DNA of 64,000 nucleotides from an uncultured Pelagibacteraceae bacterium (GTDB lineage: Bacteria > Pseudomonadota > Alphaproteobacteria > Pelagibacterales > Pelagibacteraceae), in contig CACEKE010000001.1 in NCBI GenBank assembly GCA_902560075.1, forward strand, positions 275,207-339,206, written 5' to 3'. The notes under the pieces are model-generated. The model searched no databases, was not told where the DNA came from, and saw only the letters and a program-made list of their open reading frames with translations. Each line of letters begins with the position of its first letter. Position 1 is the stretch's first letter. A program made the translations under genes and the position numbers. Shown here one piece after another: positions 44,899 to 53,360 of this stretch.

Positions 44899-46290
44899 TT
44901 AATTTCTATTTTTAAACATTACAAAACAAGGTTTTCCCTCTATATCAAGTTTTATAACTTTAAATACTGCCACAAATTCATTATTACAATTTATATCGGG
45001 ATGGTTTGCAATAATTAATCCGCCTTTTAGTTTTCCTGAATTTTTTGAAAAACTATACCATTTTGGTCTTGATTTAAGATGATAAGAAAGATTTCCAGCC
45101 ACCCACTCATCTCCAATAACAGACTCTAATTCAAATTCCCCCTTAGAATATTTTTCCCATTCTTCGTTTATGATTTTCGCGATTTTTTTTCCTTGATAGT
45201 CTGTCCTTTTGTCGGTTTTTGTTATTGATACATATGCATATGCAAACGGTGAAAAAGTAAAGAATATTAAAAATGCAACTAAAAAACTTTTCAGGTTATT
45301 AGTTTTAATGAAAGATTGAGAAACATAAACAAAAAATAAACCTAAAAAAATATAAAAAGGTGTCATCCACATAGTCCTTATTTTAATTCCCAAAACTAAA
45401 GATGTAAGAAAAATTAGAATAAAAGGCATAAAATTTATAATTAACAAAAATACAAAATTTTTATCTTTATAATTTAAATTTAATTTAAATTTTTTATTTA
45501 TAAAATAAAATATTATAAAAAAAGGAATTAATACACCGAGCTGTTTTAAAAAAAATATTATAGGAAGTACAAAATGATTTAATAAGTTCCTATCTTCAGA
45601 TCCTGTTCTATGAATACCATACTTTAATGTAACAAAATCGTTTTCTAAAATCCAATTTAAATGTGGATAAAACATTAAAAAAAAAGGTATTAGTGAATAC
45701 AGAAATTTAAAACTTAATTTATTTATCTTATTAAAAAAAAAGCAAATTAAAATAATTGTAATTAATATATATATAAATAAATAATGGCTAAGCAATCCAA
45801 AGGCAGAAAAGGTTCCAAGTAAAAACCAGTCTATAATTTTATTGTTTTTTATCCCTTTCCAACAAAAGTATACTGAAAGCGCCCAAAAAGGAATTTCTGC
45901 AACATAAACATTAAACTCAGGGGATGTATAATTGTAAAAATATATTCCCTCTAATAACAAAACAGAAATTAGAGAAAATATTTTTTTTGAAAATAGATCG
46001 CTTGAAAAATTATAAATTACATAAAAACATATAATTAAACAAATTTGGCTTAAAAAATAATACGCCCAATCATTAGATCCGAATATTTGATAAAATATTT
46101 CAACCATAACTGCACTCATAGGAGGATGTTTATTAAAACCCCAATCTAAATTACTCCCCCATGCAAGGGCTTCTATAGTATCAAGTGGTAAATTATTATT
46201 TGTAAAAGATGGAATCACTGTCCAAATAATTAAGTGAGATATTAAAAAAACATAAAAATAATTATTTATATTTTTATTATTTAAGGCCAT
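44899..46290 (-). CDS. Membrane glycosyltransferase (PMT/ArnT-like, GT-C fold)
   Basis: 463 residues with about eleven to twelve hydrophobic helices, as in the dolichyl/undecaprenyl-phosphate-sugar transferase superfamily. The first large loop carries the acidic pair in LPLDTIEALAWGSNLDWGFNKHPP (key D-x-x-E, N-K-H-P-P), the expected catalytic/metal position. It would use a lipid-linked sugar made by the downstream GT2 enzyme to decorate a periplasmic acceptor such as lipid A or a polysaccharide. Acceptor unknown. Confidence 0.82.
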   Translation of the reverse strand: MALNNKNINNYFYVFLISHLIIWTVIPSFTNNNLPLDTIEALAWGSNLDWGFNKHPPMSAVMVEIFYQIFGSNDWAYYFLSQICLIICFYVIYNFSSDLFSKKIFSLISVLLLEGIYFYNYTSPEFNVYVAEIPFWALSVYFCWKGIKNNKIIDWFLLGTFSAFGLLSHYLFIYILITIILICFFFNKINKLSFKFLYSLIPFFLMFYPHLNWILENDFVTLKYGIHRTGSEDRNLLNHFVLPIIFFLKQLGVLIPFFIIFYFINKKFKLNLNYKDKNFVFLLIINFMPFILIFLTSLVLGIKIRTMWMTPFYIFLGLFFVYVSQSFIKTNNLKSFLVAFLIFFTFSPFAYAYVSITKTDKRTDYQGKKIAKIINEEWEKYSKGEFELESVIGDEWVAGNLSYHLKSRPKWYSFSKNSGKLKGGLIIANHPDINCNNEFVAVFKVIKLDIEGKPCFVMFKNRN

Positions 46291-46369
46291 TTATCTTAAT
46301 TTATACAATTAATGGTTTCTTGACACTAATTAATTCATGAATATATTCACCGGACTTAAATATTTGAGA

Positions 46370-46786
46370 ATGGTAAAGATCTCTAAAACATATATTCCGA
46401 AAGAAACAGAAAAATACATGTGTGCAAAACATCTAGCATTCTTCAAGAAAAAATTACTTGATTGGAAAATAGATTTAAAAAGAAGTAGCAATGAAGCATT
46501 ATTTAACAGTTCACTCGATGATAACAGTGCCTCTGCAGACATTGTTGATCAGGCTTCATCATATACTGAAAAAAATGTTGAGATGAGAGCAATCAATAGA
46601 CAAATTAAACTAATTACAAAAATCGACTCTGCTTTAAAGAAAATTCAAGACGGAACATATGGTTTTTGTGAAGATACAGGTGAGCCAATAGGCTTAAAAA
46701 GATTAATGGCTAGACCTGTTGCAACTTTATGTATTGCTGCACAAGAAAAACATGAAAAAGAGGAAAAAGTTTACGCTGACGATTAG
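46370..46786 (+). CDS. dksA: DksA-type RNA polymerase-binding transcription factor
   Basis: 138 residues from the ATG at 46370, the start that gives the usual N-terminus; the ATG at 46337 adds 11 residues. A coiled coil with tip motif D57-I-V-D60-Q-A62 fits DksA, followed by the GFCEDTGEPIGLKRLMARPVATLCIAAQEKHE globular part. Only two of the four zinc cysteines remain (C100 and C121), as in cysteine-poor DksA forms. It works with ppGpp in growth control. Its TAG shares bases with the stop of the gst gene (TTAG). Confidence 0.92.
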   Translation: MVKISKTYIPKETEKYMCAKHLAFFKKKLLDWKIDLKRSSNEALFNSSLDDNSASADIVDQASSYTEKNVEMRAINRQIKLITKIDSALKKIQDGTYGFCEDTGEPIGLKRLMARPVATLCIAAQEKHEKEEKVYADD

Positions 46787-47400
46787 GGTTTAGGAATCTC
46801 TCCAGCCCCCATAAAATTATATCCTTTTACAACTGCATCTCTTTCAGCGATATTCATATACCACTTCGATAAGCTTTCGAATTTACCCAATCCAATATCA
46901 TGCCATTCATGTCTTGCTATCCATGGCCACGTAGCAATATCTGCAATTGTATATTTTTCACCGGCAAGATATTTTGATTTAGATAATCTTGCATTAAGTC
47001 TTTCATATAAATCTTTTGTGATTTTGTGATATCTCTCTTCTCCATACTTACTTTTGCCTTTATTAAATTTGTAAAATGAATGATACTGACCGATCATTGG
47101 TCCAACGAGTCCCATTTGAGCCATTAACCACTGATTAATTTTAACTTTATTATCTAAATCGTAAAACTTTTTACTTTTTTCAGCTAAGTAAATTAATATT
47201 GCTCCAGAACCAAACACGCTCTCTTTATCGTCTTTGATGACAGGTATTTTGCTAAATGGACTAATTTCTATAAATTTTGGATCAAATTGATCTCCTTTAC
47301 CTAGGTCGACAGCTGTAACCTTGTAGGGAAATTCTATTTCCTCCAACATTATACTTATTTTTTTTCCGTTTGGTGTATCAGACGCAAATAATTCAATCAC
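46783..47400 (-). CDS. gst: Glutathione S-transferase (nu-like)
   Basis: 205 residues. The N-terminal thioredoxin fold shows MIELFASDTPNGKKISIMLEEIEFPYKV and FSKIPVIKDDKESVFGSGAILIYLAEK (key: IP-VI, ES-x-A-IL-YL), and the helical domain contains ADIATWPWIARHEW. The start is GTG at 47400, overlapping the upstream reductase by 8 bases. Disulfide reductase or peroxidase activity with glutathione is known in this class. Confidence 0.9.
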   Translation of the reverse strand: MIELFASDTPNGKKISIMLEEIEFPYKVTAVDLGKGDQFDPKFIEISPFSKIPVIKDDKESVFGSGAILIYLAEKSKKFYDLDNKVKINQWLMAQMGLVGPMIGQYHSFYKFNKGKSKYGEERYHKITKDLYERLNARLSKSKYLAGEKYTIADIATWPWIARHEWHDIGLGKFESLSKWYMNIAERDAVVKGYNFMGAGEIPKP

Positions 47401-48412
47401 TTTTTACGCCCAGTCTTTCCTTTATTGTTTTTGATGATGTTGTAAATTCAAATCTATATTTTTCATTAGGTCTAGCTAACTTAAAACAAGCACGAGCAGC
47501 AAGCGCACCTTCATGAAATCCTGATAAGATTAACTTTAACTTTCCAGGATAATTACAAATATCTCCAATGGCGTAAATTCCTTTTTGGTTTGTCTCGAAT
47601 TTTTCTGTATCAACTTCTACTGTTTTCTTATTTAAATTCAGCCCCCAATTGGCAATTGGACCAAGTTGCATAATTAATCCAAAAAATCCTAGTACATAAT
47701 CGGATTTAAGATTTTTTATTTCTTTATTTTCGTGTTCGATATCAATACTTTCCAAAGTACCATTACCTTTAACGGTTTTTAACTGATATTTTGTAAATAA
47801 TTCGATTTTACCAGATTTTTGAAGCTCATGCACTTTATCTAAAGTTGCATGTGCACCTCTAAACTCATCTCTTCTATGTATTAAATTTACCTTTGAATTT
47901 TTTGATAATTCTACAGCCCAATCAAGAGCACTATCCCCTCCCCCAAAGATTGAAACAGTTTTACCTTCGAATATTTTTTTATTTTTAATTGAATAAAAAA
48001 TTGATTTATCTTCAAATTGTTCACACTCCTTTGGTGAAAATCTTCTTGGTTCAAAAGATCCTACCCCACCAGCTATAATTACATTTGGAGTTAAAAAGCT
48101 TTTCCCTTTGTTAGTTTTAACTTCCCAATTATTCTCATTTTTTTTTAGTTCATCAACTCTTTCACCTAAATGGAAATTAATATTAAAAGGTTTTAATTGA
48201 TCTAATAAATTTTTTGTCAGTTCTTCTCCAGTACACTCAGGGATTGCTGGAATATCATATATAGGTTTATCTGGATAAAGCTCAATACATTGACCACCTG
48301 CCTTATCAAGGTTGTCAACAATCTCACAATCTAATCCTATAATTTTAAGTTGATGAGCTGTGAATAATCCTGTTGGACCTGCTCCTATAATTAATGCATC
48401 AGTTTTTATCAT
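47393..48412 (-). CDS. Ferredoxin-NADP reductase (thioredoxin reductase-like type)
   Basis: 339 residues with FAD site GAGPTGLFTAHQL and NADPH site FGGGDSALDWAVEL, and lacking the CxxC of thioredoxin reductase, which identifies the YumC-like FNR family. KAGGQCIELYPDKPIYDIPA is typical. Located directly after the ferredoxin gene (TAATG coupling), so ferredoxin is its likely partner. Electrons would move between NADPH and the 2Fe-2S protein. Confidence 0.9.
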   Translation of the reverse strand: MIKTDALIIGAGPTGLFTAHQLKIIGLDCEIVDNLDKAGGQCIELYPDKPIYDIPAIPECTGEELTKNLLDQLKPFNINFHLGERVDELKKNENNWEVKTNKGKSFLTPNVIIAGGVGSFEPRRFSPKECEQFEDKSIFYSIKNKKIFEGKTVSIFGGGDSALDWAVELSKNSKVNLIHRRDEFRGAHATLDKVHELQKSGKIELFTKYQLKTVKGNGTLESIDIEHENKEIKNLKSDYVLGFFGLIMQLGPIANWGLNLNKKTVEVDTEKFETNQKGIYAIGDICNYPGKLKLILSGFHEGALAARACFKLARPNEKYRFEFTTSSKTIKERLGVKSD

Positions 48413-48732
48413 TATACTTGTTTGTCTGGCATATTAACAATCAATCCATCCAATTCATCTGAGACAGTCAACTGACAACTAAGCCTGCTATTTTTTTTTG
48501 GCTCGTAAGCTTGATCTAACATATCTTCTTCGCCATCTAATTTTTTTTCTAGTTTATCAAACCACTCTTCTTTGACGTAAACATGGCAAGTTGCACATGA
48601 CATGCCACCTCCACAATCCCCGTCTATTCCTGGTATATTATTTTGAACAGCGCCTTCCATCACAGATAACCCATTTTCTACATTAACCGTATGTGAATTT
48701 CCATTGTGCTCAACGTAAGTGATCTTTGCCAT
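48412..48732 (-). CDS. 2Fe-2S ferredoxin (adrenodoxin type)
   Basis: 106 residues. The four cluster cysteines are C40, C46, C49 ([10 protein letters not shown]) and C86 (LSCQL), with the classic C-x5-C-x2-C and a distal Cys. The C-terminal [15 protein letters not shown] fits the adrenodoxin/IscFdx class. It lies between proteorhodopsin (with an intervening terminator) and the FNR gene. Confidence 0.94.
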   Translation of the reverse strand: MAKITYVEHNGNSHTVNVENGLSVMEGAVQNNIPGIDGDCGGGMSCATCHVYVKEEWFDKLEKKLDGEEDMLDQAYEPKKNSRLSCQLTVSDELDGLIVNMPDKQV

Positions 48733-48750
48733 AATTTTTATATAGGTGCA

Positions 48751-48786
48751 AAAAAAAATAGGGCAAGTACGAAACTTGCCCTATTT
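48751..48786 (-). terminator. Intrinsic terminator after proteorhodopsin
   Basis: A 13-bp stem: AAATAGGGCAAGT (48756-48768) with ACTTGCCCTATTT (48774-48786) around a 5-base loop. Read on the minus strand it is followed by at least eight T (complement of 48751-48758). It lies 20 bases after the proteorhodopsin stop, so the rhodopsin mRNA is largely monocistronic and the ferredoxin operon needs read-through or its own start. Confidence 0.92.
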
Positions 48787-48807
48787 AAAAGTTTAGTTAT
48801 CTTTTAA

Positions 48808-49575
48808 TTAAGCTCTCTTAGAAGAGTTTGCAACTGCACATGACCAGATGATTAGACCAAAAGCGATCTTGTTCACAAAGTCAGCTAGGTTGTAAATTAC
48901 GTTCAAAGAGTTTGCATCTATTCCGCCTGTTAGATATCCAAACACATATCCAAGTGGGTAGATTGCCCAACCAACAGTAACAATCATTCTCAATGCACTG
49001 AACGCAGTAACAAGAGACTTGTTACCTGATTTAGCCATTGACTTACCTGCTTCACCAGAGAATATTTCATAAAGAATGTAAATCCATCCAGCCATACCGA
49101 TAATGAAACCAAGCATAGCGTTAATGAATCCAGCTTCTCCTGCATATCCACCTACAAGCATGACGATAGAACCAATTAATATTCTCCAGAATATTCCAGT
49201 TGGAACTTTTCTTACTGCTGCAAGAATTAAATAAAACTCAACTAGCTGTAAAGGTACAGTAATTAACCAGTCAATATATCTGTAAACAGTTGGAGTATCA
49301 CCTGTCTCAACCCAAACCGCTCTCATGTACATATAGTGAATGAACGCTATACCAGTTACTAGTCCAGCTACGTTTACCGATTTTCTCCACTGAGTGCTAA
49401 CATTAGCTTGCTCCATAAAGAAAAACGCAGTGGCTGCTAACATACCCATTGAAATTAACCAAAACGAAATACCTACGAAATCGTCTGTAGCTAAAAAGGC
49501 TTCAGCAGCATTAGCACCTGTAGATGCTCCAATTAGAGCTATCGCAGCAAATGCTAACGTTTTTAATGTTTTCAT
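48808..49575 (-). CDS. Proteorhodopsin, blue-absorbing type, proton pump
   Basis: 255 residues from ATG 49575 (the ribosome site GAGGGAG seven bases upstream decides this start over one 15 bases earlier). A signal peptide (MKTLKTLAFAAIALIGASTGANA) precedes seven helices. Proton-pump residues: acceptor D102, T106, donor E113, retinal lysine K236 in FVNKIAFG, and H80 near the acceptor. Q110 in the spectral-tuning position (equivalent to 105 of the first proteorhodopsin) means blue absorption. Light drives protons outward. No retinal-synthesis gene lies in the window. Downstream: terminator, ferredoxin, FNR, gst. Confidence 0.97.
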   Translation of the reverse strand: MKTLKTLAFAAIALIGASTGANAAEAFLATDDFVGISFWLISMGMLAATAFFFMEQANVSTQWRKSVNVAGLVTGIAFIHYMYMRAVWVETGDTPTVYRYIDWLITVPLQLVEFYLILAAVRKVPTGIFWRILIGSIVMLVGGYAGEAGFINAMLGFIIGMAGWIYILYEIFSGEAGKSMAKSGNKSLVTAFSALRMIVTVGWAIYPLGYVFGYLTGGIDANSLNVIYNLADFVNKIAFGLIIWSCAVANSSKRA

Positions 49576-49581
49576 AAAAAA

Positions 49582-49588
49582 CTCCCTC
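49582..49588 (-). promoter_or_regulatory. Strong ribosome binding site of proteorhodopsin
   Basis: GAGGGAG on the minus strand, six bases before the ATG at 49575. It is one of the strongest in this AT-rich window and fixes the start codon, which makes the five upstream in-frame codons (with an earlier start) leader sequence. Confidence 0.75.
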
Positions 49589-49606
49589 ATTAGTTAGTTT
49601 TTATTA

Positions 49607-49620
49607 GTTTAAATTTAAAC
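49607..49620. promoter_or_regulatory. 14-bp perfect palindrome in the proteorhodopsin leader
   Basis: GTTTAAATTTAAAC at 49607-49620 is a perfect palindrome located 20 bases upstream of the proteorhodopsin ribosome site and next to the hairpin at 49621-49648. It could be an operator or simply AT-rich sequence; at 14 bp exact symmetry chance is low but not negligible in such DNA. Confidence 0.35.
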
Positions 49621-49648
49621 TATGGGTTTATTCCGCAACAAACCCATA
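49621..49648 (-). promoter_or_regulatory. Hairpin in the proteorhodopsin 5' leader
   Basis: TATGGGTTT (49621-49629) pairs perfectly with AAACCCATA (49640-49648) around a 10-base loop that contains the GC-rich GTTGCGGAA (minus strand). It lies between the probable promoter region and the ribosome site of proteorhodopsin. It may be an mRNA leader element or an operator. The remainder of the gap up to prpE at 49790 shows no convincing promoter. Confidence 0.45.
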
Positions 49649-49789
49649 ATGGTGGCTAAATAGCAAATTAAATTAGTTTATTGAAGACTTTTTTACCCTT
49701 AATAAGTATTGATTTTATTGACTTTTTAAAATTAAATACAACCTGTAACATAAAATCAATATATTTTAGTCGTAAGGAATCAACTTAGT

Positions 49790-51685
49790 ATGAAAAAGAA
49801 TTTTCAGGAAATCTACAACAAATCAATAGAAAACCCGGAGGAATTTTGGAGAAATAATTCAGAGGATATTTTTTGGTTCAAAAAACCTACAAAAATTTTG
49901 AATAAATCAAATCATCCTTTTTACAAGTGGTACGAGGATGGTGTTACAAATACTTGCTATAATGCTTTAGACGTTCACATTGACAAAGGTAATGGTGATA
50001 AAACTGCTTTAATCTATGATAGTCCTATTACCGGAAACAAATCAAAACATACTTATATAGAATTAAAAGAAAAAGTATCTAAATTCGCAGGTGCTTTAGT
50101 CAATCAAGGTGTCAGCAAAGGTGATAGAGTAATAATTTATATGCCAATGATACCTGAAGCAGTAATAGCAATGCTTGCATGCAGTAGAATAGGAGCAATT
50201 CATTCTGTTGTTTTCGGAGGATTTGCCTCAAATGAACTTGCAAGTAGAATAGATGATAGTAAAGCAAAAATTTTAATCACAGCCTCTTGTGGTTTCGAGC
50301 CATCTAGAACAGTCGAGTACAAACCTCTCGTTGATGGGGCAATGAAACTAGCAACACATAAAGTAGAAAAGGTAATTTTTTTTCAAAGAAAAGGGAATGA
50401 GGTTAAGTTAAATCCTCAGATCGAAATAAGTTGGGACGAAGCTTTATCAAATTCTAAAGATGTAGATTGTGTAGAGATGAATTCAAATGAATATGCATAT
50501 ATTTTATATACATCTGGAACTACTGGAGTACCTAAAGGGATAGTCAGAGACATAGGTGGTCATATAGTAGCTCTTAAATGGACGATGAAGAACATTTATA
50601 ATATTGACGAAGGAGATGTGTGGTGGTCTGCCAGTGATATAGGTTGGATAGTTGGTCATTCTTATATTGTATACGCCCCTTTATTTAAGGGATGTACGAC
50701 AGTTCTTTTTGAAGGCAAACCAGTTGGTACACCTGATGCTGGCGCATTTTGGAAAATTATTTCTGAATATAAAGTTAAATCTCTTTTTACTGCACCTACA
50801 GCTTTCAGAGCTATAAAAAAAGAAGATCCTGAAGGCAAATTCTTTTCAAAATATGATCTTAGTTCTTTTAAGAGTTTGTTTTTAGCTGGAGAAAGAGCAG
50901 ATCCAGATACCATTAAATGGGCGGAGAGATTATTAAAAGTTCCTGTAATTGATCACTGGTGGCAAACAGAAACTAGTTGGGCCATAAGCTCTAACTGTAC
51001 AGGTATTGAAATGATGAAAACTAAATATGGCTCAGCTTGCAGGGCGGTTCCTGGTTATGATGTAAAAATTATAAAACCGGATCAATCTATAGCAAAACCG
51101 AATGAGATGGGTGACATCGTTGTAAAGTTACCTCTGCCTCCTGGAACGTTCCCAACTTTATGGAATGCAGATGAGAGATATAAAAACACTTACATGTCTA
51201 ATTACGATGGGTATTATCAAACATATGATGCGGGTCATATAGATGAAGATGGTTACATATGGATAATGTCAAGAACGGATGATATTATTAATGTAGCTGG
51301 TCATAGATTATCAACTGGTGCAATAGAGGAAGTATTATCTGAACATCAGTCTGTAGCTGAATGTGCTGTGATAGGAATTGCAGATAAGCTTAAAGGTCAA
51401 TTACCTATTGGTTTAATAGCTTTAAAAGCTGGAGTAGCTAAAGATAATGAAACAATATCCAAGGAATGTATTCAAATGGTTAGAGATAAAGTTGGACCTG
51501 TTGCAGCGTTTAAAACAGCAATTGTAGTTAAAAGACTTCCAAAAACTAGATCAGGAAAAGTTTTGAGAGGAACCGTAAGAAAGATTGCTGATAAGGAAGA
51601 GTATAAAATGCCAGCAACTATAGATGATCCAGCAATATTAGATGAAATAAAAAATGATTTAATAACCCATAAAATTATCAAGTAA
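49790..51685 (+). CDS. prpE: Propionyl-CoA synthetase (acyl-CoA synthetase, PrpE type)
   Basis: 631 residues of the AMP-forming acetyl/propionyl-CoA synthetase family. The P-loop YTSGTTGVPKG is near residue 240, with WWSASDIGWIVGHSYIVYAPL, YNALDVHI at the N-terminus, TASCGFEPSRTVEYKPL and GTPDAGAFW typical of PrpE/ACSS3 rather than Acs. The acetylatable C-terminal lysine is in KTRSGKVLRGTVRKI. It activates propionate (or acetate) to its CoA ester. Its stop overlaps the next start (TAATG). Confidence 0.9.
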   Translation: MKKNFQEIYNKSIENPEEFWRNNSEDIFWFKKPTKILNKSNHPFYKWYEDGVTNTCYNALDVHIDKGNGDKTALIYDSPITGNKSKHTYIELKEKVSKFAGALVNQGVSKGDRVIIYMPMIPEAVIAMLACSRIGAIHSVVFGGFASNELASRIDDSKAKILITASCGFEPSRTVEYKPLVDGAMKLATHKVEKVIFFQRKGNEVKLNPQIEISWDEALSNSKDVDCVEMNSNEYAYILYTSGTTGVPKGIVRDIGGHIVALKWTMKNIYNIDEGDVWWSASDIGWIVGHSYIVYAPLFKGCTTVLFEGKPVGTPDAGAFWKIISEYKVKSLFTAPTAFRAIKKEDPEGKFFSKYDLSSFKSLFLAGERADPDTIKWAERLLKVPVIDHWWQTETSWAISSNCTGIEMMKTKYGSACRAVPGYDVKIIKPDQSIAKPNEMGDIVVKLPLPPGTFPTLWNADERYKNTYMSNYDGYYQTYDAGHIDEDGYIWIMSRTDDIINVAGHRLSTGAIEEVLSEHQSVAECAVIGIADKLKGQLPIGLIALKAGVAKDNETISKECIQMVRDKVGPVAAFKTAIVVKRLPKTRSGKVLRGTVRKIADKEEYKMPATIDDPAILDEIKNDLITHKIIK

Positions 51686-52017
51686 TGATAAAAACTTATT
51701 TATTTCTAGCAGGTGCAATAATTTGTGAGGTTTGTGGCACAATGCTATTACCAGTTTGTCAAAACTTCACTAAACCAATACCAACTTTTTTTCTAGCAGT
51801 ATTTTATTTATCTGCATTTTACCTATTAACTTTTGTTGTAAACAAACTGCCAATTGCAATTGTTTATGGTGTTTGGAGTGGTCTAGGAATTTTTACTATA
51901 GCAATCTTAGGATATATTTTTTTTAAGCAAACTTTAAGTTGGCAAGCTATTTTAGGGCTATTTTTAATTATAGTTGGTGTAGTTTTAGTAAATTCTTTTT
52001 CTTCTAAAGCTATTTAA
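51685..52017 (+). CDS. Small multidrug resistance (SMR/EmrE) family transporter
   Basis: 110 residues, four helices. The essential membrane glutamate is in GAIICEVCGTMLL (E14), and GVWSGLGIFTIAILG matches the SMR family. Such proteins export cations or guanidinium-like compounds by proton exchange as dimers. Coupled to prpE by a one-base overlap; its 3' end overlaps the convergent amidohydrolase by 8 bases. Confidence 0.9.
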   Translation: MIKTYLFLAGAIICEVCGTMLLPVCQNFTKPIPTFFLAVFYLSAFYLLTFVVNKLPIAIVYGVWSGLGIFTIAILGYIFFKQTLSWQAILGLFLIIVGVVLVNSFSSKAI

Positions 52018-53317
52018 AACTTAGAGGTTTGCCAGTTGGTTCACCGATTATTTTACCATCTTGCATTTTTATTTCTCCAGCAATGATCGTATAAATTGGC
52101 GTACCTTTAAATTTATATCCATCAAATGGAGACCATCCGCATTTACTTTCGATATTTTCGTTTTTAATTTCTATTACTTTGTTTAAATCTACTATAGTGA
52201 AGTCTGCATCAAATTCTTTTTTTATATATCCTTTATTTTTAATACCAAAAATTTTAACTGGATTCTCACATAAGAATTTAACGATTTGATTTAATTTAAT
52301 TTTTCCGTCATTCATATGGTTCAGCATAACAGGCAATATTGTTTGCACACCTGGCATTCCTGAAGGAGAGTCTGGGTATTGTTTATCCTTATTAATTTTT
52401 AAGTGCGGAGCATGATCTGAACCTATTGTATCATTGTAATCATTTCTTATAGCATACCACAACCTATCATAATGAGATTTATCTCGAATAGGTGGATTCA
52501 TTTGAGCGTAAGTTCCTAATTTATCATAGCAGTTAGGAGCATACATAGTTAAATGTTGGGGTGTAATTTCAAAAGTAATATTTCCTTTATTCTGTGAAAG
52601 AAAGTCCACTTCATCTTTAGTTGTAACATGAAGAATGTGTGCTTTTTTATTTAATCTTTTTGCAATCTTTACAATTTTTCTAGTTGACGATATTGCTACC
52701 TCCTCATTTCGCCAAACTGGGTGAGTCTTTACATCACCCTTTTGGATTAATTTTTTTCTTAATTTAAGTATTTCCTCATCTTCTGAGTGTACAGCAACTA
52801 CTTTTGAAGCGTACTTAAAAACTTTTTCTATATCTTCCTCTTTATCAACTAGCAAATTCCCAGTAGAGGAACCGGCAAATAATTTAATTCCACAACATCC
52901 TTCTAAATTTTTCAATTTTTCTAATACTTCGTAATTTTCAGCAGTTGCACCAAAATAGAAAGCATGATTACAATACATTCTTTTTCCAATATTTATTTTT
53001 TTTTGAAATTCCTCAAAATTCGTTGTGGGTGGGTTTGTATTAGGCATTTCAAAAACACTTGTGATACCACCGACAATAGCTGCTCTACTGCCAGAATGTA
53101 AATCTTCTGCATCAACAGATCCTGGTTCTCTAAAATGAACTTGAGTATCCATTAAACCAGGAAAGACTATTTTTCCATCAGCATTTATTGTGTTACTTGA
53201 TTGTTCTTTTGTTAAATCCCCTATATGTGTAATTTTACCATTTTGAACGCCAATATCATATTTAGATAGATTTCCATCAATAAAACACGTGCCATTTCTT
53301 ACTATGAGATCTAACAT
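52010..53317 (-). CDS. Dihydroorotase-like amidohydrolase with altered metal site
   Basis: 435 residues of the class I dihydroorotase/allantoinase family. The first metal motif normally reads D-x-H-x-H; here MDTQVHFREPG (residues 56-66) has Gln at Q59 in place of the first histidine, keeping H61. The rest is family-like: GVTSVFEMPNTNPPTTN, the IKLFAGSSTG segment, VHSEDEEI, LHVTTKDEV and IGSDHAPH with the last Asp. The Q-variant is frequent in one alphaproteobacterial subgroup, so it may be a distinct cyclic amidohydrolase rather than a broken dihydroorotase. Probably not the main pyrC product. Confidence 0.8.
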   Translation of the reverse strand: MLDLIVRNGTCFIDGNLSKYDIGVQNGKITHIGDLTKEQSSNTINADGKIVFPGLMDTQVHFREPGSVDAEDLHSGSRAAIVGGITSVFEMPNTNPPTTNFEEFQKKINIGKRMYCNHAFYFGATAENYEVLEKLKNLEGCCGIKLFAGSSTGNLLVDKEEDIEKVFKYASKVVAVHSEDEEILKLRKKLIQKGDVKTHPVWRNEEVAISSTRKIVKIAKRLNKKAHILHVTTKDEVDFLSQNKGNITFEITPQHLTMYAPNCYDKLGTYAQMNPPIRDKSHYDRLWYAIRNDYNDTIGSDHAPHLKINKDKQYPDSPSGMPGVQTILPVMLNHMNDGKIKLNQIVKFLCENPVKIFGIKNKGYIKKEFDADFTIVDLNKVIEIKNENIESKCGWSPFDGYKFKGTPIYTIIAGEIKMQDGKIIGEPTGKPLSFK

Positions 53318-53360
53318 TTAGTAAAAAAGTAATTATATTATATTTATTAAACAATCAATT

